This document shows, piece after piece, positions 7,756 through 16,269 of a stretch of 48,320 bases of DNA (position 1 is the first letter of the stretch; every line of letters starts with the position of its first letter). This stretch comes from Clostridia bacterium (GTDB lineage Bacteria > Bacillota > Clostridia > Christensenellales > UBA1242), in assembly GCA_017621525.1 (NCBI GenBank), contig JAGASX010000020.1, forward strand, positions 1-48,320, in the 5' to 3' direction. The position numbers and the translations under genes are program-made. The notes under the pieces are model-generated. The model was not told the origin of the DNA. It ran no database searches and was given only the letters and a program-made list of their open reading frames with translations.

Positions 7756-7784
7756 TTGACAAAATGTCGAAAATTTTTTAAAAT
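7756..7784 (+). promoter_or_regulatory. Promoter of the small membrane protein gene
   Basis: TTGACA (7756-7761), 17-bp spacer, TAAAAT (7779-7784), then AAGGAT before the ATG at 7805. Confidence 0.8.
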
Positions 7785-7804
7785 AACCACATAAGGATAG
7801 TTTT

Positions 7805-8110
7805 ATGGAAAAATACATCAAAAAAATCAATGATAAAGTGCTCGCAAAAAATGATGAGGCTTATGCAAAAAAGGCAAAAAAAGTTTACCGCATAGTGGGC
7901 TATACATTGTTGGGCGTAGGGCTTGCAGGTTTTGTGGCGTCATTCATCACATTTATGGTGCTTTTCTTAAAATATAACACAGAACAGGCTTTCACCGCAT
8001 GGATTGTCGCCGTCCCATTTCTGCTTATGCTTGTGCCCGGCTCGGTATGCGCACGCGTTGGCGATATGCTTTTGACGGAAGAAAAACAAAAAGAAGAAAA
8101 AACCAAATAG
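7805..8110 (+). CDS. Small two-helix membrane protein, unknown
   Basis: 101 aa. A Lys-rich amphipathic N-terminus of about 28 residues is followed by two hydrophobic segments (around residues 30-55 and 63-83) and a charged C-terminal tail (EEKQKEEKTK). No family is recognised. A strong promoter, an AAGGAT ribosome binding site and its own terminator show that it is an expressed, single-gene unit. Confidence 0.65.
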   Translation: MEKYIKKINDKVLAKNDEAYAKKAKKVYRIVGYTLLGVGLAGFVASFITFMVLFLKYNTEQAFTAWIVAVPFLLMLVPGSVCARVGDMLLTEEKQKEEKTK

Positions 8111-8132
8111 ATGGCAACCCGCCATCTTTTTT
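8109..8132 (+). terminator. Intrinsic terminator of the small membrane protein gene
   Basis: GATGGC / GCCATC hairpin beginning at the stop codon, followed by nine T. Confidence 0.85.
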
Positions 8133-8140
8133 TTGCTTTT

Positions 8141-8252
8141 CGTCGCACCTGCGTTGACCTGCGCCCAACGCAGACGCTCCCGCCCCGCTCCGCGCCAAAA
8201 GCGACCACAAGCCCCCCTCTTTGAGGGGGCTGTCGGCAAAGCCGACTGGGAG
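8141..8252. repeat. Mosaic intergenic repeat, copy 1
   Basis: Non-coding block with much higher GC than its surroundings. It contains the hairpin CTGCGTTG (8149-8156) / CAACGCAG (8166-8173), the phrase CCCCGCTCCGC, AAAAGCGACCACAAGCC, a C/G-rich hairpin (CCCCTCTTTGAGGGG type) and GTCGGCAAAGCCGAC with CTGGGAGAGTT. The same modules in the same order recur at 11750, 35786 and 47366, some lost or replaced in each copy. No ORF is credible in it. It is probably a non-autonomous dispersed element of the REP/MITE kind. Confidence 0.75.
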
Positions 8253-8318
8253 AGTTGAATTTAAGTGAAAAGTGAATAAATAAATCTCCCACTTGCATAG
8301 TATGTTTTAAATCTTTTT

Positions 8319-8346
8319 CGGTGGCATATTTGTCCACCTTTTTTTG
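8319..8346 (+). terminator. Hairpin with T run just before the uppP start
   Basis: GGTGG (8320-8324) / CCACC (8335-8339) hairpin followed by seven T, only about 12 nt upstream of the uppP ribosome binding site. It could end read-through from upstream or act as an attenuator for uppP. No alternative antiterminator fold was convincingly found. Confidence 0.5.
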
Positions 8347-8368
8347 TATATTATCGCAGGAGGCTTTT

Positions 8369-9121
8369 TTGGGGGCGATTGTAGTGTTGGGGCTTGTGCA
8401 GGGATTATGTGAATTTTTGCCTATTTCATCAAGTGGGCATCTTGTTTTGCTTTCACGCTGGCTTGGCGTGCAAGATTCTTTATTTATCAGCATAGTTTTG
8501 CACCTTGCAACGCTTTTGGCTGTTGTTGTAGTTATGCGTAAAGAGGTTTGGGGGCTGGTGCGACATCCATTTTCCAAACAAGGAATTATGCTTATGCTTG
8601 CAACGATTTGCACCTGCCTTATTGCCATTGTGCTTATGCCATTTATCAGTTCCTCATTCGAGGGAGCATTTCTGCCTATTGCATTTCTTATAACAGCAAT
8701 TTTGCTTTTTATTGTTGGGCGATTTGTAAAAAAAACAAAGGTGCAAAAAGAATTTGGCTATAAACAAGCCGTTATCATGGGCATAGCGCAGGGCTTTGCA
8801 ATCTTCCCCGGCATATCCCGCTCTGGAGCGACCATATCTGCCGGGCTATTCTCTGGTGCGGGGCGTGAAGAAAGTGCAAAATTTTCATTCATTCTTTCAC
8901 TTCCGGTGATAATTTGCTCGCTTATTATGGAAATAATCAAAATTTTCCTATTCAAGCAACCCATTTCTGTTAATTGGCTGGGGCTTATCCTTGCTTTTAT
9001 AGTTTCCTTTGTTGTGGGAATTGCAAGCATAAAATTTATGCTTAAAATCACCGGTCGCGGAAATTTTGTAGGGTTTTCAATTTATCTTTTAATAATTTCT
9101 ATTTTGTCATTTATCTTTTAA
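8369..9121 (+). CDS. uppP: Undecaprenyl-diphosphate phosphatase
   Basis: About 250 aa, polytopic, BacA/UppP family. It removes a phosphate from undecaprenyl pyrophosphate so that the lipid carrier can be reused in peptidoglycan and polymer synthesis. The two catalytic blocks are EFLPISSSGH near the N-terminus and PGISRSGAT in the middle. A GTG at 8321 opens the frame earlier but lies inside a hairpin and has no ribosome binding site. TTG at 8369 follows AGGAGG (8358-8363) with 5-nt spacing and gives the usual family N-terminus (GAIVVLGLVQGL). The P-type ATPase gene begins 12 nt after the stop, so they may be co-transcribed. Confidence 0.93.
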   Translation: MGAIVVLGLVQGLCEFLPISSSGHLVLLSRWLGVQDSLFISIVLHLATLLAVVVVMRKEVWGLVRHPFSKQGIMLMLATICTCLIAIVLMPFISSSFEGAFLPIAFLITAILLFIVGRFVKKTKVQKEFGYKQAVIMGIAQGFAIFPGISRSGATISAGLFSGAGREESAKFSFILSLPVIICSLIMEIIKIFLFKQPISVNWLGLILAFIVSFVVGIASIKFMLKITGRGNFVGFSIYLLIISILSFIF

Positions 9122-9133
9122 AAGGGTGCAGTT

Positions 9134-11767
9134 GTGAAAGATTTTTATTGTCATAATATTGAAGAGGTGGTAAAAGAACTTCGCACCTCGGCAAGGGGTT
9201 TAAGCGAGGTTGAGGCAAAAACGCGTGAAAAGTTTAAGCCTGCCACGCAAATTAAAAAACAGGGGCTTGTTAGCAAATTTTTTGAGCAGTTTTTTGATTT
9301 TATGATTGTTATTTTGCTGATTGCCTCTGGTGTGTCTATTGTAATTGGCATTGTGGAACGCCATGCCGAGGAAATCATCGACGGTTGCATAATTCTTGCC
9401 ATAGTTATCATGAACGCGGTGTTTGGAGTGGTGCAGGAGTACAAGGCGGAAAAATCGCTTGAAGCACTTGCAAAACTTACCCAAGCAGAATGTATGGTGT
9501 TGCGTGATGGCGTTTTGAAGAAAATTCCAACGCAAAATCTTGTTGTAGGCGACGTTGTGGCGTTGGAATCTGGCAGTATTTTGCCCGCCGACGTAAGACT
9601 GATTGAAAGCCACCAACTTAAAATAGATGAATCTTCGCTAACCGGCGAAAGTGAAATGGTTGAAAAAGATTGCAACATGGTTTGCACCAAAGATTGTCCA
9701 ATTGGTGAAAGACGAAACATGGCTTTTTCTGGCACAAATGTTGGTTGCGGACGAGGACTTGGGGTTGTTGTTGCTTTGGGAGAAGATAGCGAATTTGGTA
9801 AAATTGCAAAAGTTATCAGCGAAAAGCAAAAAGAACTTACCCCTCTTCAAAAAAGCATAAAAGATATTGGTAAGGTGCTGACATACCTTGTTTTAATCAT
9901 CGCCGTTGTAACCTTTGTGCTTGAAATTTGCATAACCCCAAACAGCATTATGGACGCCTTTTTAACAGCGGTTGCAATCGCCGTTGCTGCCATTCCTGAA
10001 AGTATGCCGGCGGTTATCACAATCATCATGAGCATGGGTGTTGCCCGCCTTGCCAAACAAAAGGCAATTGTCCGCAAAATGCATTCGGTGGAAACGCTGG
10101 GCTGTTGCGAGGTTATTTGCTCTGACAAAACAGGCACAATCACCCAAAACAAAATGGTGGTTGAGGGAGTTTTTTGTGGCGGAAAACTGCACTTTGATAG
10201 GGCGATAAAGGGCACGCAAGTTGCCAACCTTGCACAAATGGCTCTGCTATGCAATGACGCCAAGTTTGAAAATGGCTGGCTTGGCGACCCTACCGAAATT
10301 GCACTTGCCGAATTTGGCGAAAAACATGGGCTAAATAAAAGCCAACTTGAAAAAACTTGCCCACGCTTTGATGAAATACCTTTTGACTCTGCAAGAAAAC
10401 TTATGTCTGTGCTTTGCAATGTTGAGGGCAGACAGGTTATGATTTGCAAAGGTGCACCAGAAGGTGTTTTGGATAGGTGCAGATATATTTTAATTGACGG
10501 AAAAATTCAACCCCTTTCACAAACGGAGGTTAAAGAGATTTTACGCGCCAATGACAAAATGTGCGAAAGGGCGTTGCGTACGCTGGGCTTTGCAATAAAA
10601 GCTATCACCAACAAGGCTGATTTTGACGAAGAAAATATGGCTTTTGTTGGACTGGTTGGCATGAAAGACCCGCCTCGAAAAGAAATTAAAAAGGCAATTC
10701 AAAAGTGCAGGCGGGCGGGTATGAAACCTGTTATGATAACCGGTGATTACAGCACAACCGCACTTGCCATTGCCAAAGAAATTGGGCTTGCCAAAAGTGA
10801 AAAAGAGGTTGCAACCGGCACGATGCTTGCCCAAATGAGCGACGCCCAACTTGAAAAAGAGGTTGAAAATTTTTCTGTTTTCGCCCGCGTTAGCCCGCAA
10901 GATAAGGTGCGAATTGTTGAGGCTTTTAAAAAGCGTGGAAGAGTTGTCGCCATGACCGGCGACGGCGTAAACGACGCCCCAAGTTTAAAAAAGGCAAACA
11001 TAGGAATTGGTATGGGCAAAACGGGAACAGACGTTGCAAAAGAGGTTGCCGATATAATTGTTGCCGACGACAACTTTGCAACCATTGTTGTTGCGGTTGA
11101 AGAGGGCAGAAAAATCTATCAAAATATACAAAAAACGGTGAAATTTCTTTTCTCGGCAAACTTGGCAGAACTGCTTTCTCTGTTTGTTGTAACACTTTTA
11201 TATCCGCAGTTTGTTTTCCTTTTTCCGGTGCAAATTTTGTTTGTAAACCTTATCACCGACTCTCTGCCGGCAATTGCACTTGGTGTGGAACAACCCGAGG
11301 AAAACCTTATGGACGTACCACCACGCGATAGCAAAAAGGGACTTTTTTCGGGTGGAATAGGCACTTCAATTGTTGTACTGGGGCTTGTGCAAACCCTGCT
11401 TGTTGTGCTTGCCTATGTGATAGGTATAAATTGCTTTGGCGAGGGTGTAGCCGTTACTATGGCGTTTTACACGCTAAACATAATTCAATTTTTCTATCTT
11501 GCGTCAATGCGTACAAATGCACCATTTTATAAATCAAAACCGCATAAAAACAAAATGTTTTTGCTGGCAGTTGCTTTCTGCTTTGGGCTTGTTGCTCTGT
11601 TTGCGCTTACACCACTTCGCAACCTTTTAAAACTTTCCGCACTTTCACCTTTGCAATGGGGGATTATATTTGCTCTGTCAATTGCAATGCTTTTGATAAG
11701 CGAACTTTATAAACTTTGCGAAAAGTTGATAAAAAAGAAAAAAGAAAAAGCGTCGCACCTGCGTTGA
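9134..11767 (+). CDS. P-type cation-transporting ATPase (type II, Ca2+-ATPase-like)
   Basis: 877 aa, full length for P-type II pumps: N-terminal cation-ATPase domain, actuator loop (LTGESEMVEKD), phosphorylation site CSDKTGTITQ (D331), hinge GDGVNDAPSLKKA, and a C-terminal membrane domain with NLITDSLPAIALG. Bacterial relatives export Ca2+ (LMCA1/YloB type). The membrane motif usually read PEGLP is PESMP here (288-292), so ion specificity is uncertain. The start is GTG with a weak AAGGGTG site, 12 nt after uppP. The final codons (ASHLR and TGA) lie inside a dispersed repeat, so the natural C-terminus has been replaced by repeat sequence. Confidence 0.9.
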   Translation: MKDFYCHNIEEVVKELRTSARGLSEVEAKTREKFKPATQIKKQGLVSKFFEQFFDFMIVILLIASGVSIVIGIVERHAEEIIDGCIILAIVIMNAVFGVVQEYKAEKSLEALAKLTQAECMVLRDGVLKKIPTQNLVVGDVVALESGSILPADVRLIESHQLKIDESSLTGESEMVEKDCNMVCTKDCPIGERRNMAFSGTNVGCGRGLGVVVALGEDSEFGKIAKVISEKQKELTPLQKSIKDIGKVLTYLVLIIAVVTFVLEICITPNSIMDAFLTAVAIAVAAIPESMPAVITIIMSMGVARLAKQKAIVRKMHSVETLGCCEVICSDKTGTITQNKMVVEGVFCGGKLHFDRAIKGTQVANLAQMALLCNDAKFENGWLGDPTEIALAEFGEKHGLNKSQLEKTCPRFDEIPFDSARKLMSVLCNVEGRQVMICKGAPEGVLDRCRYILIDGKIQPLSQTEVKEILRANDKMCERALRTLGFAIKAITNKADFDEENMAFVGLVGMKDPPRKEIKKAIQKCRRAGMKPVMITGDYSTTALAIAKEIGLAKSEKEVATGTMLAQMSDAQLEKEVENFSVFARVSPQDKVRIVEAFKKRGRVVAMTGDGVNDAPSLKKANIGIGMGKTGTDVAKEVADIIVADDNFATIVVAVEEGRKIYQNIQKTVKFLFSANLAELLSLFVVTLLYPQFVFLFPVQILFVNLITDSLPAIALGVEQPEENLMDVPPRDSKKGLFSGGIGTSIVVLGLVQTLLVVLAYVIGINCFGEGVAVTMAFYTLNIIQFFYLASMRTNAPFYKSKPHKNKMFLLAVAFCFGLVALFALTPLRNLLKLSALSPLQWGIIFALSIAMLLISELYKLCEKLIKKKKEKASHLR

Positions 11768-11877
11768 CCTGCGACCAACGCAGACGCTCCTTTGCCCCGC
11801 TCCGCTAAATCAGTTACATTCAAACAAACCCCCTCCCGAGGGGGCTTTCAACCCAAATAGGTTGACTGGGGGAGTTT
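11750..11877. repeat. Mosaic intergenic repeat, copy 2
   Basis: Begins inside the last codons of the ATPase gene. Modules shared with copies 1 and 3: GTCGCACCTGCGTTGACCTGCG, hairpin CTGCGTTG (11759-11766) / CAACGCAG (11776-11783), ACGCTCCTTTGCCCCGCTCCGC, CTAAATCAGTT, CCCCCTCCCGAGGGGG, and GACTGGGGGAGTT. The central stem differs from the other copies but keeps its pairing. No gene lies in it. Confidence 0.75.
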
Positions 11878-11914
11878 TTGTCTAAACGCCCCAAAACCTG
11901 TCAACAATTGGTTT

Positions 11915-13615
11915 ATGGAAAAGGTTGTTCTGCCCTTTGGCAATGGTGCCGGTGTTTATGACGGGCAAAAGGTAAGTGTGTGTGCGGTTGATGATTATGG
12001 CGAAAAGGCGGTGGGTGGTTGTGTGTTGAAAAGCCCAAGCAAGGTTTGGCAAAAACCAATACTTCGTGGCTTTGCCTATCTTTTTTATGGGCTGTCTGCG
12101 TACTTTAATGCCTATATTGAAATGAAAGGGTTGCAGGGGCAGGAGGAGCAGAACAAAAGTTTTAAAATTGCCGGCAAAATAAACATTGCCTCTTCATATT
12201 TTGTTATGATTGCCCTTGCACTTTCATCTTTTATATTTGGTTTTGTGGTGTTGGGCGTTTTGCCCGCCTTTTTGTCCCGTAAAATTTTAGGCGGTGGTGC
12301 AAGTTTTTATTTAACCCGTTTTATCATCGCCCTCTTGCGGTTTGGGATTTTATATGCAACCTTTGTTGTGTTAAGGTTTTTGCCTTTCATGGGTGGGCTA
12401 TATGGCTTTAATGGCGGTGGAAACATCTTCCTTTCTGGCGGTAAAGAGGGCTTTTCACCGCGCTGTCAACCTCTTAATTTTTTAAATTTTCTTTTAAACG
12501 TTTTTCTTATTTCCACTTTTGTGGTATCATTGGTTGGAATAAATGTGCATTGGTCGGTAAATTTCCTCTTGAATGGCGTTGTGATTTTTGCTATAATTCC
12601 ATTATGCTATGAGTATCTGCGTTTTGCAAACTCACGCAAGGGCGGTTTTTGGGGTTTTATGGCAACGCTTACCAATTGGCTTGTAAGTGCAAAACCGCAG
12701 ACCACGCACAGTGAGGTGATAAGGGTGGCAGGGCTGGAACTTGAAAACTACAACGATTTTGCAAAGGCAGAAAAAGGCATGGTGCCCATGTCGGCAGTTT
12801 TTGCGCAAATGGAAACCAAACTGCGTGCGGTTGACCGCTTTGAAGAAAGTGATGTCGATTGGATTATTGGCACCATTTTAAATAAAAGCCGTGCAGAAAT
12901 CAAGTTGGTGCGATTTGTCAGCCAAAAGGAGGCGCGTGATATTTTGCGAGCAACCGAAAGGCGTGCAACCGGCGAGCCTCTTTCAAACATATTTGGTTGG
13001 GTTGAATTTTATGGGTTACGCTTTGACGTAAACAAAAAGGTTTTATCGCCTCGCATGGAAACTGAAATTCTTGTTGAAGAGGCGTTAAAGAAAATTGAAG
13101 AATATTCTGCACAAAACGTTCTTGACCTTTGCACAGGCAGTGGGGCAATTGCAGTTACCGTTGCCAAATACAGCAAGGCAAGGGTTTTTGCCAGCGACAT
13201 ATCCAAGCAAGCACTTATGGTTGCCTCTGCCAACGCCAAGAAAAATGGCGTGAAAGTGGAGTTTTCTCAAAGCGACCTGTTTAAAAGTTTGAAAAAGGGC
13301 AGAAAGTATGATATAATCATATCAAATCCGCCATATATCAAGCGTGCAGACATTGAAAAACTTGATATAGAGGTGAAAAAATATGACCCGCGACTTGCAC
13401 TTGACGGCGGTGAGGACGGCCTTGATTTTTATAGGGAAATTATCACCGAGGCAAAAACTCGGCTAAACAAAAAGGGCTGGCTGTTTTTGGAAGTTGGTGC
13501 AAAGCAGGGGGAAGAAGTTACCGCACTTATGCAGGCAAACGGCTATGAAAATGTGTGTGCGGTGAAAGACTATAACAAAATTGAAAGGGTGATTTATGGA
13601 AGAACTTGCAAATGA
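11915..13615 (+). CDS. prmC: Fusion of a divergent DUF1385 membrane domain with PrmC (release factor glutamine methyltransferase)
   Basis: 566 aa. Residues about 1-275 are a divergent DUF1385 membrane protein: PILRGFAYLFYGLSAYFNA, several hydrophobic segments, FSPRC in place of LHPRC, and CYEYLRFA. Residues about 285-566 are PrmC: RRATGEPLSNI, LDLCTGSGAIAV for SAM binding and SNPPYI with the catalytic NPPY at 471-474. PrmC methylates the Gln of the GGQ motif in release factors RF1 and RF2. In many Clostridia DUF1385 and prmC are separate adjacent genes. prfA, encoding the substrate, overlaps the 3' end by 20 nt. No ribosome binding site is visible; an AACAAT box 6 nt before the ATG hints at leaderless transcription. 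Confidence 0.87.
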   Translation: MEKVVLPFGNGAGVYDGQKVSVCAVDDYGEKAVGGCVLKSPSKVWQKPILRGFAYLFYGLSAYFNAYIEMKGLQGQEEQNKSFKIAGKINIASSYFVMIALALSSFIFGFVVLGVLPAFLSRKILGGGASFYLTRFIIALLRFGILYATFVVLRFLPFMGGLYGFNGGGNIFLSGGKEGFSPRCQPLNFLNFLLNVFLISTFVVSLVGINVHWSVNFLLNGVVIFAIIPLCYEYLRFANSRKGGFWGFMATLTNWLVSAKPQTTHSEVIRVAGLELENYNDFAKAEKGMVPMSAVFAQMETKLRAVDRFEESDVDWIIGTILNKSRAEIKLVRFVSQKEARDILRATERRATGEPLSNIFGWVEFYGLRFDVNKKVLSPRMETEILVEEALKKIEEYSAQNVLDLCTGSGAIAVTVAKYSKARVFASDISKQALMVASANAKKNGVKVEFSQSDLFKSLKKGRKYDIIISNPPYIKRADIEKLDIEVKKYDPRLALDGGEDGLDFYREIITEAKTRLNKKGWLFLEVGAKQGEEVTALMQANGYENVCAVKDYNKIERVIYGRTCK

Positions 13616-14681
13616 ACTTTTAGAAAAAACAGGCAAAACAAAGGCGCGTTATGATGCACTTACCGAAATGGTGTCTGACCCAGACGTGATTGCCGATAAT
13701 CGAGAATGGAAAAAATTGGTGAAAGAGCGTTCCTCAATTGAGGACATTGTTTTTGCACATGATAGACTGCAAAAACTTGTGAATGAACTTGCTTTAAGCC
13801 AAAGTGAATATGAAAAGGAAACCGACCAAGAATTAAAGGATATGTTCTATGATGAAATTGCATCATTAAAGGGCAAACTTGAAGAGGAAATTGAAGAAAT
13901 AAAAATTCTTCTTCTGCCAAAAGACGCCAATGACGACAGCAACGTTATCATAGAAATTCGTCAAGCGGCTGGCGGTGAAGAGTCTGCACTATTTTGCAGT
14001 GCGCTTCACAGAATGTACGTTATGTATGCCGAGAAAAAGGGTTGGAAAGTTGAAGTTATGGACTTAAATGAAACCGAACTTGGCGGTATAAAGGAAATAA
14101 CTTTTATGGTAAAAGGCAAAGGTGCATACAGCCGTTTTAAATATGAAAGCGGTGTTCACCGCGTACAACGCGTGCCAGAAACTGAAAGTGCAGGGCGTAT
14201 TCATACCTCAACTTCAACCGTTGCCGTTCTTCCAGAAATTGAAGAAGTGGAATTTGAAATTGAAGAAAAAGACCTTAAAATAGACACATACCGCTCTTCT
14301 GGTGCGGGCGGACAGCACGTAAATAAAACAGAAAGTGCAATCCGCATCACACACCTGCCTACCGGCATTGTGGTTGCCTGCCAAGATGAACGCTCGCAAA
14401 TTAAAAACCGCGAAAGGGCAATGTCAATTTTGCGTTCTAAACTTTATGATTTCTATCAAGGACAAATTGAAAGCGAATATAAGGAAAGCAGAAAAAGTCA
14501 AGTTGGCACAGGCGACCGCTCCGAACGCGTGCGTACATACAACTACCCACAAGGCCGTTGCACCGACCACCGCGTGAATGTTACCTCTTACAGCCTTGAT
14601 AATGTGCTTAATGGCGACATAGACCAATTCATCGAGGCGCTTACCCTTAAAGACCGTGCAGAAAAACTTGCAAATGCGTAA
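13596..14681 (+). CDS. prfA: Peptide chain release factor 1
   Basis: 361 aa, the normal length of RF1, which releases nascent protein at UAA and UAG. The codon-reading tripeptide is PET in RVPETESAGRIHTST, a usual PxT form for RF1. The peptidyl-tRNA hydrolysis motif GGQ is at residues 238-240 (SGAGGQHVNK). It overlaps the end of the prmC fusion by 20 nt, with AAAGGGTG as ribosome binding site. Presence of a normal RF1 and of other genes ending in TAG argues against TAG reassignment in this genome. Confidence 0.96.
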   Translation: MEELANELLEKTGKTKARYDALTEMVSDPDVIADNREWKKLVKERSSIEDIVFAHDRLQKLVNELALSQSEYEKETDQELKDMFYDEIASLKGKLEEEIEEIKILLLPKDANDDSNVIIEIRQAAGGEESALFCSALHRMYVMYAEKKGWKVEVMDLNETELGGIKEITFMVKGKGAYSRFKYESGVHRVQRVPETESAGRIHTSTSTVAVLPEIEEVEFEIEEKDLKIDTYRSSGAGGQHVNKTESAIRITHLPTGIVVACQDERSQIKNRERAMSILRSKLYDFYQGQIESEYKESRKSQVGTGDRSERVRTYNYPQGRCTDHRVNVTSYSLDNVLNGDIDQFIEALTLKDRAEKLANA

Positions 14682-14685
14682 ATTG

Positions 14686-14787
14686 TTCCGCAAAGGCTGA
14701 AAAATTGTTCCGCAAAGTGCTGTTTTTATATAAAAATGTACCGCAAATGGCAAAAAGTGTTGACTTTTGTTCCGTTTGCGGTATAAT
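14686..14787 (+). promoter_or_regulatory. Promoter and repeated operator-like sites of the Fic gene
   Basis: The promoter is TTGACT (14760-14765), 16-bp spacer, TATAAT (14782-14787). A nine-base motif TWCCGCAAA occurs four times in 100 nt: TTCCGCAAA at 14686 and 14708, TACCGCAAA at 14739, and the inverted TTTGCGGTA at 14775-14783, which runs into the -10 box. The Fic protein starts with a DNA-binding domain, so autoregulation through these sites is a natural guess. Confidence 0.7.
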
Positions 14788-14805
14788 TTATTTAAGAGGT
14801 GCAAA

Positions 14806-15693
14806 ATGTATATAACTATTAAAGAGGCTTCGCTTAAATGGGAAATAAGCGAAAGAAGAATACGAAAACTCTGCGAGGAGGGAAGAATTGCAGGTGCTGT
14901 CAAGGTTGGCAAAAGTTGGAACATTCCAAAAGAGGCAAGCAAACCACAAAGAAAAAATTTAAGTACTGATATTTTTGCTGAAATTGAAAGAAAAAGGGCT
15001 TTACTTTCAAATAAACGTCCGCTGACGCAAGGGGAACTTGAAAGGCTTAATCGGCAGTTTATGGTGGAATACACCTACAACTCCAACGCCATAGAAGGAA
15101 ACACCCTTACACTTCGAGAAACCGACATGGTATTGCGTGGGCTGACCATTCAACAAAAGCCGTTAAAAGACCACTTAGAGGCGGTTGGACATAAAGACGC
15201 TTTTGCATATATTTGTTCTGTTGTGGGGGAAAAACAGCCAATCAGCGAATGGCTTATAAAGCAAATTCATTCTCTTGTGCTTGCAGATAAACCTATGGAT
15301 AGGGGTGTTTATCGCAGGGTTGAGGTGAATATTATGGGCGCTTTGCATAAGCCGGTACAGCCATACCTTATTCAAGAAAGAATGAAAGAGTTGATTAAAA
15401 ATTACATTGCCGATAGCGATGAAAATTTTATACAAAAACTTGCCAAATTTCATATAGAGTTTGAGGCAATCCACCCATTCATTGACGGAAATGGTAGAAC
15501 TGGCAGACTGCTTGTGAATTTTGAACTTATGAAAGCCGGCTATCCCCCAATTGATATAAAATATGCAGATCGCAATGCCTACTATCGTGCTTTTGATAGT
15601 TTTCATGGGGACGGCGACCTTTCACCAATGACCAATTTGTTTGCCGGTTATATAAATCAAAAACTTGACGAATATTTGAAAATTATCAATTAA
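14806..15693 (+). CDS. Fic-domain AMPylase with N-terminal excisionase-type HTH
   Basis: 295 aa from the ATG at 14806, preceded by AAGAGGTG; an earlier in-frame start falls inside the promoter. Residues 1-50 look like a MerR/excisionase helix-turn-helix (ITIKEASLKWEISERRIRKL). The Fic core has the catalytic motif HPFIDGNGRTGR at 223-234. Such enzymes transfer AMP or related groups to protein hydroxyls. An inhibitory helix motif SNAIEGN (93-99, E97-G98) lies before the core, making this a self-inhibited class II Fic protein with no separate antitoxin expected. The target is unknown. Repeated TWCCGCAAA sites cover its promoter. Confidence 0.9.
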   Translation: MYITIKEASLKWEISERRIRKLCEEGRIAGAVKVGKSWNIPKEASKPQRKNLSTDIFAEIERKRALLSNKRPLTQGELERLNRQFMVEYTYNSNAIEGNTLTLRETDMVLRGLTIQQKPLKDHLEAVGHKDAFAYICSVVGEKQPISEWLIKQIHSLVLADKPMDRGVYRRVEVNIMGALHKPVQPYLIQERMKELIKNYIADSDENFIQKLAKFHIEFEAIHPFIDGNGRTGRLLVNFELMKAGYPPIDIKYADRNAYYRAFDSFHGDGDLSPMTNLFAGYINQKLDEYLKIIN

Positions 15694-15727
15694 AAAATAG
15701 GGCTTGTAATAAACCCTATCTTTTTTA
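15691..15727. terminator. Bidirectional terminator between fic and rplI
   Basis: ATAGGG / CCCTAT inverted repeat flanked by six A and six T, between two convergent genes. Confidence 0.8.
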
Positions 15728-16168
15728 TTGTCCAATTATGTTAAGTTTAAATTTTACGCTTACTTCTGGGTGAATTTTTGCAGTTATGTCATAGGTGCCA
15801 ATTGTTTTAAAAGGCTCTTTCACTTCAATTTTGCGTTTGTCAATTTCATAGCCAAGTTTATGCAAACCCTCGCTTATTTCCTTGCCCCCAATAGAGCCAA
15901 ATGTTTTTCCGTTTTCACCACATTTGATTGGCAATGTTACAATCACGTCTTTCATTTTTCCTGCAAGTGCAATTGCCTCTTGCTTTTGCATTTCTTTATG
16001 ATAGTCATTTGCAGATTTTTTCATATTGTTTTCGCTTATCGCGCCATTATCTGCCTTTTTCGCCTTGCCTGTTTTAATTAAAAAATTGTTTGCGTATCCG
16101 TCTGCAACCTCTTTAATTTCGCCTTTTTTGCCCGTTCCGCGTACGTCGCAAAGTAAAAGAACTTTCAT
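15725..16168 (-). CDS. rplI: 50S ribosomal protein L9
   Basis: 147 aa, full length. The N-terminal rRNA-binding domain begins [20 protein letters not shown] and continues DGYANNFLI, the L9 signature. After a long helix, the C-terminal domain contains [11 protein letters not shown] and ends [12 protein letters not shown]. The start follows AAGGAGG. It is alone, without the usual rpsF/ssb/rpsR or dnaB neighbours, and has its own consensus promoter. Confidence 0.96.
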   Translation of the reverse strand: MKVLLLCDVRGTGKKGEIKEVADGYANNFLIKTGKAKKADNGAISENNMKKSANDYHKEMQKQEAIALAGKMKDVIVTLPIKCGENGKTFGSIGGKEISEGLHKLGYEIDKRKIEVKEPFKTIGTYDITAKIHPEVSVKFKLNIIGQ

Positions 16169-16190
16169 ATTTCCTCCTTATTTTACAGGT

Positions 16191-16219
16191 ATTTTATCCT
16201 ATTTCTGTTTAAATGTCAA
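16191..16219 (-). promoter_or_regulatory. Promoter of rplI
   Basis: On the minus strand: TTGACA (16214-16219), 17-bp spacer, TAAAAT (16191-16196), about 20 nt before the ATG. Confidence 0.8.
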
Positions 16220-16269
16220 TCGTAAGGCAATAATATAAGCAACAAAAAAAACAAAAGTGAGGTGAAATT

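Noticed and set aside
8141-8252. CRISPR array or insertion sequence in the GC-rich repeat blocks
   Set aside because: There is no regular repeat-spacer pattern, no transposase and no terminal inverted repeats with target duplication.
8321-8369. GTG at 8321 as uppP start
   Set aside because: It lies in a hairpin and has no ribosome binding site. The TTG at 8369 has AGGAGG at good spacing and gives the normal family N-terminus.
7900-8628. Minus-strand open frame of 242 codons
   Set aside because: It runs antisense through the small membrane protein gene, a repeat and the uppP start. It has no ribosome binding site and its composition is low-complexity.
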